Shown here: in pieces, positions 1-7,176 of the stretch
Layout of the letters: every line of letters starts with the position of its first letter
Position numbering within the stretch: the first letter of the stretch is position 1
The notes under the pieces: model-generated
Told to the model about the DNA's origin: nothing
What the model saw: the letters and a program-made list of their open reading frames with translations, nothing else
The model's database searches: none
Translations under genes and position numbers: made by a program
Origin: Chloroflexota bacterium
Lineage (GTDB): Bacteria > Chloroflexota > Limnocylindria > Limnocylindrales > CSP1-4
Assembly (NCBI GenBank): GCA_021789355.1
Contig: JAJYJR010000206.1
Coordinates: 1-9,215, forward strand
Direction: 5' to 3'
Length of the DNA stretch: 9,215 nucleotides

Positions 1-1
1 C

Positions 2-1245
<1,244 letters not shown>

Positions 1246-1246
<1 letters not shown>

Positions 1247-1263
1247 CGGGCGGGCCCCCGTTT
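1246..1263 (+). terminator. Weak candidate intrinsic terminator after tyrosine phenol-lyase
   Basis: A short GC hairpin begins at the last base of the stop codon. ACGGG (1246-1250) pairs with CCCGT (1257-1261) around a 6-nt loop, followed by only two more T. The stem is short and the T tract poor, so this is tentative. Its position between the lyase and a separately promoted gene fits a transcription end. Confidence 0.22.
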
Positions 1264-1291
1264 CGACGCGGACGCGTGTCCGACGGCCGGG

Positions 1292-1297
1292 TAGCAT
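1292..1297 (+). promoter_or_regulatory. Leaderless-type -10 box (TAGCAT) for the LiaF-like gene
   Basis: TAGCAT fits the TANNNT -10 consensus and ends exactly 6 nt before the ATG at 1304, so transcription would begin at or next to the start codon. No Shine-Dalgarno sequence precedes this ATG, as expected of a leaderless mRNA. No convincing -35 hexamer is visible at 16-18 nt spacing. The transporter gene on the other strand has the same arrangement. Confidence 0.55.
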
Positions 1298-1303
1298 GGC
1301 CGC

Positions 1304-2218
1304 ATGCGTTCAGCCGGAGAGGTCGTCGGGGCGGTGGTTCTCGTCGTCGGCGTCCTGGCGCTCCTCGGCACCGTCGGCGGGGACGTCGGCCTGGCCGAGT
1401 CGTTCCGATGGCTCTGGCCGCTCCTCGTGGTCGGGCTCGGCCTGTGGCTGATGGTGGCGGCGAGCGATCGACGTCGCACCCGTCCACCGGTCGGATGGGG
1501 CCCCTCCCCAACCGACGCGGCAGGCACGGGTCCGGGTCCGTGGGACGACGGCAGCGTGGGGCCGGCCAACGCGTGGGGCGCCCCGGGTACTGCATCGGGC
1601 TGGACGACACCGGCCGGGTCGTGGGGCGCGGCGCCGCCCGCGTGGGCGCCCGGCGGCCTCCGCGAGCAGCGTTTCCTGGGCGAGATCGAGATGGCCGGGC
1701 CGATGCAGGCGGGCCCCATGCGGATCGAGACGTTCATCGGGGAGATCCGGCTGGACCTCACGCTCGCCACGTTCCCGGACGGGGAGACGCCGATCCACGT
1801 GAGCACGGCGATCGGGGAGGTCCGGGTCCTGCTCCCGCCCGACATCCCCGCCGCGGTTCGCGTCTCCAGCATGCTCGGCGAAAGCGAGGCGATGGGCCGT
1901 GTGTCGGGGGCGCTCATGGGCGAGGCGCGGGCCGAGACCGAGGATTTCGCCGGAGCGACACGGCGCATCCGGCTGGAAGCACAGTCGCTGATCGGCGAAG
2001 TTGCGGTGCGGCGGGCGCGGCGGGACAGCGGCGTCGCGCCGGCGGATACACCCGGGACAGGGTTCGTGCCGGTATCGGGGGCGGCGCCCGGAGAGGTCGG
2101 CGCCATGCCCCCGGATGCGGGCACTACGCCCCCGGATGCGGGCGCCACGGCCGCGGATGCGGGCGCCACGGCCGCGGGTCCCGGGGGACAGGTGCCGCCG
2201 GAGGCACCCACCTTCTAG
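1304..2218 (+). CDS. LiaF-like membrane protein with C-terminal beta-repeat domain and Pro/Ala/Asp-rich tail
   Basis: Of the 304 residues, 5-24 and 36-52 are two hydrophobic segments predicted to span the membrane. Residues 55-118 are a Gly/Pro/Trp-rich, probably flexible linker. Residues 121-236 resemble the LiaF C-terminal (cell-wall-active antibiotic response) domain. This part carries six spaced hydrophobic-GE motifs: FLGEIEM (124), FIGEIRL (144), AIGEVRV (169), MLGESEA (190), LMGEARA (204) and LIGEVAV (229). LPPDIPAAVRV (177-187) also fits the family. Residues 240-304 are low complexity with repeated PDAG units. In Bacillus, LiaF restrains an envelope-stress two-component system; no histidine kinase or regulator is next to this gene, so that role is not shown. 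The ATG at 1304 was chosen for its leaderless -10 box. The next gene starts on the base after this stop, implying coupled translation. Confidence 0.75.
   Translation: MRSAGEVVGAVVLVVGVLALLGTVGGDVGLAESFRWLWPLLVVGLGLWLMVAASDRRRTRPPVGWGPSPTDAAGTGPGPWDDGSVGPANAWGAPGTASGWTTPAGSWGAAPPAWAPGGLREQRFLGEIEMAGPMQAGPMRIETFIGEIRLDLTLATFPDGETPIHVSTAIGEVRVLLPPDIPAAVRVSSMLGESEAMGRVSGALMGEARAETEDFAGATRRIRLEAQSLIGEVAVRRARRDSGVAPADTPGTGFVPVSGAAPGEVGAMPPDAGTTPPDAGATAADAGATAAGPGGQVPPEAPTF
2107..2169 (+). repeat. Three tandem 21-bp units in the LiaF-like gene
   Basis: Three 21-bp copies (2107-2127, 2128-2148, 2149-2169) and a partial fourth (to about 2178) share the core CCGGATGCGGGC or CGCGGATGCGGGC. They are a multiple of three long and encode seven-residue PDAG/ADAG units, so copy number could vary without breaking the frame. 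Confidence 0.85.
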
Positions 2219-2715
2219 GTGTCCGATCTCCGCGTCGAGCTCCTCTACACCATCGACTGTCCCCACTGGGAGCGGGTCCGCGTGGACCTGCACCGCGTGC
2301 TGTCGGAGGGGGCGATCGAGACGCCCATCCAGCTCGTGCTGGTCGGAAACCAGGACGACGCCGAGTTCCTCGAGTTCGTGGGTTCGCCGACGGTGCGGGT
2401 CAACGGCGAGGACGTGGTGCCACCGCCAGCCGGCATGGGACCGGGGATCGGCTGCCGACTGTACCGGCAGCCGGATGGAACGGTGTCGGGCCGTATTCCC
2501 GAATCGCTGCTGCGCGAGGTGATCCGATCGCACCGGCAGGGCAGGCTCGAGGCGTTCCAGCGCGAGGAGTCGGCAAAGGTTGCGATCGCGGCGCTGCAGG
2601 CCACGGCGGACGAGGAACGTGCCCCGGCGCGGGGCGAACGTGCCACGGCGGACCGGGCACGAGCACCGGCCGGGGATGGCGGGGCCCCGGCGCAGGAGGG
2701 GGATCGACCGCATGA
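2219..2715 (+). CDS. Small thioredoxin-fold protein, 3' end unresolved (probable frameshift)
   Basis: The GTG at 2219 directly abuts the preceding stop. Residues 1-105 resemble small thioredoxin-like proteins with an N-terminal beta strand and Cys-Pro motif: VELLYTIDCPHW (Cys14), then SPTVRVNG (56-63, with the cis-Pro-like position) and GCRLYR (78-83, Cys79). There is one Cys in the N-terminal motif rather than CxxC. Residues 106-160 are an Ala/Arg/Glu-rich, probably helical tail. The frame has no stop there and stays open to 3337, running 626 nt through proline dehydrogenase, where the translation looks like a non-coding shadow. A neighbouring frame ends with TGA at 2713-2715, forming an ATGA overlap with the next start. 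One extra G in the G5 run at 2698-2702 would join the frames. The end given is that inferred stop; the annotated span therefore assumes a frameshift. Confidence 0.55.
2694..2702 (+). promoter_or_regulatory. Ribosome binding site of proline dehydrogenase
   Basis: AGGAGGGGG lies 9 nt before the ATG at 2712 and decides that start over upstream in-frame TTG/GTG codons. It contains the G5 run implicated in the upstream gene's frame conflict. Confidence 0.7.
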
Positions 2716-3713
2716 CTGGGACGCGTGTCGGGCGGGCGGGACGGGCCCGCGTGGCCGCACAGGACGGTGTGGCTCACGCGCTCCGCGCGGGGTTCCTGTG
2801 GGCGGCGCGCCGGCGCCGCCTGGCCCGGCTCGCCGCCGGCAGCGCCCTCACGCGGGGCACCGTGCGCCGGTTCGTCGCCGGCGAGGCCCTTCCGGAGGCG
2901 CTCGCCGCACTCGAGCGGCTGCGCACCGGCGGACTCGCCACCACCGTGGACGTCCTTGGCGAGTCGGTGACCACCGTCGATGCCGCTCGTGCGGCCGCCG
3001 AGCGCTACCTCGAGGTGCTGGCCGCGCTGGCGGATCGCGGGCTCGACCGCAATGTCAGCGTGAAGCTGACGCAGATCGGGCTCGACGTGGACCTCGACGT
3101 GTGCCGCGAGAACCTGCTGCGGATCGTCGCTCGCGCCGCGGAGCTCGAGGCGTTCGTCCGCGTCGACATGGAGGACCACTTCCACACCGAACGGACGCTC
3201 GCGCTCGTCCGCGAGGCGCACGCGGGCCACTCAAACGTCGGGGTCGTCCTCCAGGCGTACCTGCGGCGCACCGCCGCGGACGTGGCGCAGATGAACCGCG
3301 AGCAGATCCGGGTGCGGCTCTGCAAGGGCGCCTATGACGAACCGGCCGAGGTCGCCTTCCCGCACAAGGCCGACGTAGACGACAGTTTCCGGCGCCTGGC
3401 CGAGACGCTTCTCCGCGACGGCGAGCATCCGGCCCTGGCGACCCACGACGAGCTGCTGATCTCCTGGGTGCGCGGCTTCATCGAGCGCGAGGGGATCGAC
3501 CGAACCCGGTTCGAGTTCCAGATGCTCTACGGGGTGCGCCGCGATCTTCAGGAGCGCCTGGCAGGGCAGGGTTTCGCCGTGCGGGTGTACGTGCCGTTCG
3601 GGACGGAGTGGTACCCGTATTTCATGCGCCGGCTCGCCGAGCGCCCGGCGAACGTGCTCTTCATGGCGCAGAGCGTGCTGCGTGAGGGCAGGCGCCCGCG
3701 CCGGCGCCGGTAG
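2712..3713 (+). CDS. Proline dehydrogenase (FAD-dependent, monofunctional)
   Basis: It oxidises L-proline to 1-pyrroline-5-carboxylate, passing electrons through FAD to the respiratory chain. The 333 residues suit the single-domain PRODH barrel. Motifs in order: SVKLTQIGLD (116-125, Lys118), VRVDMED (149-155, Asp152), VVLQAYLRR (178-186), VRLCKGAY (201-208), ATHD (243-246), FEFQMLYG (267-274), and YPYFMRRLAERPAN (301-314), whose Arg306, Arg307 and Glu310 match the substrate-binding RRxxE of PutA. The frame is open upstream of 2712, but that part is Arg-rich and unlike the family, and a strong Shine-Dalgarno supports 2712. It follows the thioredoxin-like gene in a likely operon and ends convergently 35 nt from the aldolase. 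The usual partner, pyrroline-5-carboxylate dehydrogenase, is not in the window. The C-terminus ends in a basic run, REGRRPRRRR, of no evident role. Confidence 0.93.
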   Translation: MTGTRVGRAGRARVAAQDGVAHALRAGFLWAARRRRLARLAAGSALTRGTVRRFVAGEALPEALAALERLRTGGLATTVDVLGESVTTVDAARAAAERYLEVLAALADRGLDRNVSVKLTQIGLDVDLDVCRENLLRIVARAAELEAFVRVDMEDHFHTERTLALVREAHAGHSNVGVVLQAYLRRTAADVAQMNREQIRVRLCKGAYDEPAEVAFPHKADVDDSFRRLAETLLRDGEHPALATHDELLISWVRGFIEREGIDRTRFEFQMLYGVRRDLQERLAGQGFAVRVYVPFGTEWYPYFMRRLAERPANVLFMAQSVLREGRRPRRRR

Positions 3714-3748
3714 GTCCCGCCCGGCGAACGGCTTCGTGCCAGGGCCGA

Positions 3749-4426
3749 TCAGGACGATCGATCGCGTGCGCCGCGCACCCACCCGAGATACGTTCGGATC
3801 CGGTCCTCCAGCGCCGCCGGATCCGGATCGGCCTGCAGCGCGTCGCTGATCAACGACGGTCCGACGCCGAGGCACGCGACCCCGGCGCGGAACCAGGCCT
3901 CGGTGGCCGCCTGCGTGGCCTCCACGTTGGTGGGCATGAGCCGCGTTCGCGGGCTCGGTCCGAGGATGCCGCGCACGAACGCCGGCCCGTCGAACGCCGC
4001 CGCGGGAAACAGCTTCACGATCTCGGCGCCCAGCTCCTCGGCGTCGGAGATCTCGGTGGCGCTGCCGCAGCCGGGGAGGTAGGGGATCTTCCGCCGGTTG
4101 CACAGCCGCGCGATCTCGGGGTTGAGCGCCGGGCTCACGATGAACTCGGCCCCCGCGGTGATGAAGAGCGCGGCCGTGGGCGCGTCGTAGATCGTGCCAG
4201 CGCCGAGGATCATGTCCGGGTACTCGGCGGTCGCGCGGGACAGCAGCTCCCGGAAGATCTCGTAGGTGTCCGCGCCCCGGTTCGTGACCTCCACGACGCG
4301 GGCCCCGCCCCGACGGCACGCCTCGACCACGCCTTGCGCGGCGGCGAGATTCAGGGGCGTGAAGGTCGGCACCGCGCCGACCTCGAGGATGGCCCCCAGC
4401 ACGGTGAGCCGATCGAAGCGAGCCAT
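3749..4426 (-). CDS. KDPG/KHG-family aldolase with altered phosphate loop
   Basis: This class I aldolase should cleave 2-keto-3-deoxy-6-phosphogluconate and/or 4-hydroxy-2-oxoglutarate, giving pyruvate plus glyceraldehyde-3-phosphate or glyoxylate. The 225 residues show EVTNR (46-50; Glu46 and Arg50 match Eda Glu45 and Arg49), GAGTI (75-79), CNRRKIPYLPGCGS (109-122) and VKLFPA (137-142), where Lys138 matches the Schiff-base Lys133. The loop normally PTGG(I/V) is PTNV (165-168): one residue shorter, with both glycines gone. Those glycines help bind substrate phosphate, so a non-phosphorylated substrate is plausible. The ATG at 4426 was chosen over the longer frame from 4492 because GGAGGG sits 5 nt or so ahead of it and conserved sequence starts only after it. 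It lies 76 nt downstream of the transporter gene and probably shares its transcript. Confidence 0.87.
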   Translation of the reverse strand: MARFDRLTVLGAILEVGAVPTFTPLNLAAAQGVVEACRRGGARVVEVTNRGADTYEIFRELLSRATAEYPDMILGAGTIYDAPTAALFITAGAEFIVSPALNPEIARLCNRRKIPYLPGCGSATEISDAEELGAEIVKLFPAAAFDGPAFVRGILGPSPRTRLMPTNVEATQAATEAWFRAGVACLGVGPSLISDALQADPDPAALEDRIRTYLGWVRGARDRSS

Positions 4427-4430
4427 GGCG

Positions 4431-4437
4431 TCCCTCC
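4431..4437 (-). promoter_or_regulatory. Ribosome binding site of the aldolase gene
   Basis: Read on the minus strand, GGAGGGA precedes the ATG at 4426 by 4 nt (6 nt from GGAGG). It supports this internal ATG rather than the upstream in-frame ATG at 4492. Confidence 0.65.
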
Positions 4438-4502
4438 GGATGCGTTCGCCGCCGGCGTTGCCGGCGCCACGGGATGCGTCTCGACCGATCACGGTAGCGC
4501 GA

Positions 4503-5468
4503 TCACGCCTCGCGTGCGACGGCCACCCGGGCCGCGATCCCCCGGCTGGTCTGCGCCAGCACCACCGCGGCGACCACGAACACCGCGCCGATCAACTGCA
4601 GGGCCCCCAGCCGCTCGCCCAGTACCAGCACGGCGAGGGTCACCGTGAAGACGGGCTCCATGGTGCTCACGAGCGCGGCCTGCGCCGCCCCGATCCGGCT
4701 GACGCCCGCGTAGAAGGCCTGGATCGCGATGGCGGTCGACAGTACCGCGATCCCGACCAGGCCCGGCCATGCGTCGGACGGAACCTGCCACGGGAGGGCC
4801 GGCTCGCGGACCGCCACGGCCAGGGCGACGAGCACCAGCCAGGTGCCCACGATCATCAGCGCCGCCGCGACGAGCGGTGGGACATCGGGATCGCCCTCCG
4901 CGCGGCGGGCATGGGCAGTCGCGCCCCTGCGCTCGCCCGCGACCAGGGCCGAGAGCAGGATGTAGCCGCTGTAGATGAGCGGCGACGCGGCCGCCAGGGC
5001 GACGCCCAGCGGGTTGGTACCTGCCCGGATGCCCCCGACGGTGAGCACGGCGCCGAACGTCGCGATCCCCAGGGCGGCCCAGGGACGGCGCCCCTCGAAC
5101 GACTGGCCGAATCGCATCGCGAGCACCGCGACGAGGGCGGGATACACGTACAGCAGCAGGGCGACGAGGCTGACCGGCACCAGTTCGACCGCCGCGTAAT
5201 AGGTCGCCGCGTTGCCCGCGAAGACCATCCCCAGTCCGAGGAACGCGGCCGCCCGCCGGCGCGTCAGCCGCCGCAGCGCCTCGCGGCCCGAGGCGCGGGC
5301 GAAGATCCAGCCCCAGGTCAGGGCGGCCCCCAGCGTGAAGCGCCAGGCGAGCAGCGTCAGCCAGTCGGCGCCGGCCGCGTAGACGCCCTTGGCGAGCAGC
5401 GGGCCCGATCCGTACCCGCAGGCGGAGACGATCACGAGCGCGATGCCCACGAGGTGCCGTTGGCGCAT
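4503..5468 (-). CDS. EamA-family (DMT superfamily) transporter
   Basis: The 321 residues form an integral membrane protein with about ten hydrophobic segments in two EamA repeats. The first half ends with LYVYPALVAVLAMRFG (106-121) and VLTVGGI (141-147). The second half has the typical STMEPVFTVTLAVLVLGE (268-285) followed by QLIGAVFVVAAVVL (291-304). A hydrophilic loop at about 178-197 separates the halves and is longer than usual. The family exports or imports small metabolites such as amino acids, and substrate cannot be read from sequence. The ATG at 5468 is preceded by a leaderless -10 box and no Shine-Dalgarno. The aldolase gene follows on the same strand, so the substrate could be related to keto-acid or sugar-acid metabolism, but this is only a context guess. 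Confidence 0.9.
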   Translation of the reverse strand: MRQRHLVGIALVIVSACGYGSGPLLAKGVYAAGADWLTLLAWRFTLGAALTWGWIFARASGREALRRLTRRRAAAFLGLGMVFAGNAATYYAAVELVPVSLVALLLYVYPALVAVLAMRFGQSFEGRRPWAALGIATFGAVLTVGGIRAGTNPLGVALAAASPLIYSGYILLSALVAGERRGATAHARRAEGDPDVPPLVAAALMIVGTWLVLVALAVAVREPALPWQVPSDAWPGLVGIAVLSTAIAIQAFYAGVSRIGAAQAALVSTMEPVFTVTLAVLVLGERLGALQLIGAVFVVAAVVLAQTSRGIAARVAVAREA

Positions 5469-5474
5469 CGGCCG

Positions 5475-5480
5475 AGGCTA
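5475..5480 (-). promoter_or_regulatory. Leaderless-type -10 box (TAGCCT) for the EamA transporter
   Basis: Read on the minus strand, TAGCCT is followed by 6 nt and then the ATG at 5468, the same geometry as TAGCAT before the LiaF-like gene. No Shine-Dalgarno lies between. A clear -35 element is not visible. Confidence 0.55.
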
Positions 5481-5556
5481 GCAGGACATGGGCCCGCCGC
5501 GGGGCCGAACGCCCCCGGACCCGCCGCTCAGCCGCACCCTGTCCGGTCGAAATGGG

Positions 5557-5562
5557 TAGACT
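5557..5562 (+). promoter_or_regulatory. Candidate -10 box (TAGACT) for the oxidoreductase operon
   Basis: TAGACT lies in the 161-nt divergent spacer between the transporter and the ferredoxin subunit. It fits TANNNT, and transcription would begin near 5569, giving a leader of about 60 nt to the TTG at 5630 or 115 nt to the GTG at 5684. If real, it excludes the in-frame ATG at 5552 as a start. No good -35 is visible; a second TANNNT, TAGGTT at 5626, is an alternative. Confidence 0.35.
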
Positions 5563-5629
5563 TTCGAAGTCCCGGCCGGCCCACGCGAGTGGCTGGCGGA
5601 CGCGAACGAGGATTGCTGCGACGGCTAGG

Positions 5630-6046
5630 TTGTACGCCCCCACGACGCAGCGGGTCCGACGGGCCCCGACCGTCGTCGACTACGTGAACATCCGCTGGGT
5701 CGACGAATGGTGCAAGCGATGCAACATCTGCGTCGAGATCTGCCCAAAGGACAGCCTGGTCCTGACGCATGACGCGATCATCGAGGCCGAGGACTGCATC
5801 CGCTGCGGACTGTGCGAGCGGTACTGCCCGGACCTCGCGATCGAGGTGATCCCGGTGCGGACCGTCGCGGCCGCCGGGGCGAGCGCCGAGGAGGCCGCGG
5901 CAGCCAGGCACGGCCGGGCCCGGCTGCCCCAGCGGTCCGGAGCGCCTGACACCGCGCGCGGGCCCGCCGTCGCCGGAACCGACCCCAGCCGCGGCATCAC
6001 CGACGTCGAAAGCGCCCCCGACGTCGACCGGGCGAACCCGACCTAG
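5630..6046 (+). CDS. 2-oxoacid:ferredoxin oxidoreductase delta subunit (2x[4Fe-4S] ferredoxin)
   Basis: This is the electron-transfer subunit, carrying electrons from the TPP site to external ferredoxin. With the TTG at 5630 it has 138 residues. Two complete CxxCxxCxxxCP motifs are seen: Cys28/31/34/38 (CKRCNICVEICP) and Cys56/59/62/66 (CIRCGLCERYCP). The second is followed by DLAIEV, typical of KorD/IorA-type ferredoxin parts. From about residue 78 to the end is an unusual 60-residue Ala/Pro/Arg/Asp-rich tail, probably disordered. The start is uncertain. The frame is open from an ATG at 5552, but its first 26 codons lack the G/C-ending bias seen after about 5633, so they look non-coding. TTG 5630 and GTG 5684 remain, neither with a good Shine-Dalgarno. 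The stop codon at 6044 overlaps the AGGAGG of the alpha gene. Confidence 0.83.
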   Translation: MYAPTTQRVRRAPTVVDYVNIRWVDEWCKRCNICVEICPKDSLVLTHDAIIEAEDCIRCGLCERYCPDLAIEVIPVRTVAAAGASAEEAAAARHGRARLPQRSGAPDTARGPAVAGTDPSRGITDVESAPDVDRANPT

Positions 6047-6061
6047 GAGGCGGAACGAGAC

Positions 6062-7135
6062 ATGGCCAAGCGGCTCCTCCAGGGCAACGAAGCGATGCTC
6101 CTGGGAGCGGTGAAGGCGGGTGCCACCTACTTCGCGGGCTACCCGATCAGTCCAAGCAGCGAAGTCCTGATGGCCGCGTCCGTGTACGCGGCCGGCCACC
6201 CGGAGTTCCGGTTCCTCCAGGCCGAGGACGAGATCGCGAGCGCCAACGCGATCATCGGCGCGAGCCTGGCGGGCGCCAAGTCGTTCACCGCCACCTCCGG
6301 CCCCGGGTTCAGCCTCATGCAGGAGGCGATCGGCTACGCCCACAAGCTCGGCGTCCCGACCGTTTTCGTCAATGTCCAGCGTGTCGGACCGGCCACGGGC
6401 ATGCCCACCATGCCGGGACAGGGCGACATCCTCCAGACACGCTACGGCTCGTCGGGCGATTACACCAGCATCGTGTTCTACCCGTCGACCGTCGCCGAGT
6501 GCTACGAGTACGCCATCCATGCCTTCAACTGCGCGGAGGAGAGCCGGTCCCCGGTGATCCTGCTCGCCGACGCGTTCCTGGGCCACCTCAACGAGGTGGT
6601 CGACCTCGACGTGATCGACGTTCCGGTCGTGCCGCGCACGCTCGAGCCGCTCGCGTCCGGGAGCACGAGGCTCTTCAGCGGCGTTGCCACCTACCCCGAC
6701 GGCGAGCCGGCGACGGCCGATGCGGACGAGTTCATCCGGCAGTACGAGGAGGCGAAGGCGCTGCGCCTCGAGGTCGCGGACCGCTACGCGTTCTACGAGT
6801 ACGGCTGGAACAAGGACGCCGACACGCTCGTGATCGCGTTCGGCATCACCCGCCGCATCGCCCAGCCCCTCGCGCCGCATTTCGCGCTGTTCCGGCCCAT
6901 CCGCATCTGGCCGGCCCTCCAGGACCAGCTCCGGGAGATCGCATCGCGGTACAAGCGCCTGGTGGTCATCGAGGGGAGCGACGGTCAGTACGCGAGCGTG
7001 GTCGAGCGCGTCCTCTACCGCGACGTCCAGCGCGTCCCGCTGCTCGGCGGCCGCATGAGTCTCGAGGCAGTCCGCGAAGGGCTGGACAGGATCGGCCTGC
7101 TCCCGCGCGAGCTGGCCGAGACCGCCGTCCCCTGA
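6062..7135 (+). CDS. 2-oxoacid:ferredoxin oxidoreductase alpha subunit
   Basis: It forms the pyrimidine-binding part of the TPP site in an enzyme converting a 2-oxoacid plus CoA to acyl-CoA, CO2 and reduced ferredoxin. The 357 residues begin directly with the Pyr domain: YPISPSSE (27-34), QAEDEIAS (53-60), ATSGPG (77-82) and QRVGPATGMPT (106-116), the classic arrangement of the KorA/VorA group. The C-terminal transketolase-like domain includes VVIEGSDGQYA (about 302-312). There is no fused gamma domain at the N-terminus, since gamma is encoded separately downstream. AGGAGG at 6045-6050 lies 11 nt before the ATG and overlaps the delta stop, indicating coupling. The substrate (2-oxoglutarate, pyruvate or a branched or aromatic 2-oxoacid) cannot be fixed by eye; 2-oxoglutarate is a reasonable first guess. 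Confidence 0.92.
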   Translation: MAKRLLQGNEAMLLGAVKAGATYFAGYPISPSSEVLMAASVYAAGHPEFRFLQAEDEIASANAIIGASLAGAKSFTATSGPGFSLMQEAIGYAHKLGVPTVFVNVQRVGPATGMPTMPGQGDILQTRYGSSGDYTSIVFYPSTVAECYEYAIHAFNCAEESRSPVILLADAFLGHLNEVVDLDVIDVPVVPRTLEPLASGSTRLFSGVATYPDGEPATADADEFIRQYEEAKALRLEVADRYAFYEYGWNKDADTLVIAFGITRRIAQPLAPHFALFRPIRIWPALQDQLREIASRYKRLVVIEGSDGQYASVVERVLYRDVQRVPLLGGRMSLEAVREGLDRIGLLPRELAETAVP

Positions 7136-7176
7136 ACGCCCACGGGCAGCCCCAAGAACCGAGGTCCGCACCGCAC

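Noticed and set aside
1310..2713. 467-codon minus-strand open frame
   Set aside because: Antisense shadow of the LiaF-like and thioredoxin-like genes; stops are rare in GC-rich antisense frames and the translation matches no family.
3701..3710. Perfect palindrome CCGGCGCCGG
   Set aside because: It lies within the Arg codons ending proline dehydrogenase, and such palindromes are expected in GC-rich sequence; no partner site was seen.
2219..3713. Thioredoxin-proline dehydrogenase fusion by frameshift
   Set aside because: Proline dehydrogenase has its own ATG and a strong Shine-Dalgarno, and the sequence between the domains in that frame is Arg-rich and unlike a linker.
3714..3748. Hairpin between the convergent proline dehydrogenase and aldolase genes
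   Set aside because: CGAA (3725-3728) can pair with TTCG (3733-3736), but the stem is only 4-5 bp and no T tract follows on either strand.
4266..5687. 473-codon plus-strand open frame
   Set aside because: Antisense to the transporter and aldolase, both with clear family motifs; the translation is Arg/Gly/Pro/His-rich.
5528..7171. 547-codon minus-strand open frame
   Set aside because: Lies opposite the ferredoxin and alpha subunits, whose cysteine and TPP-site motifs establish the coding strand.
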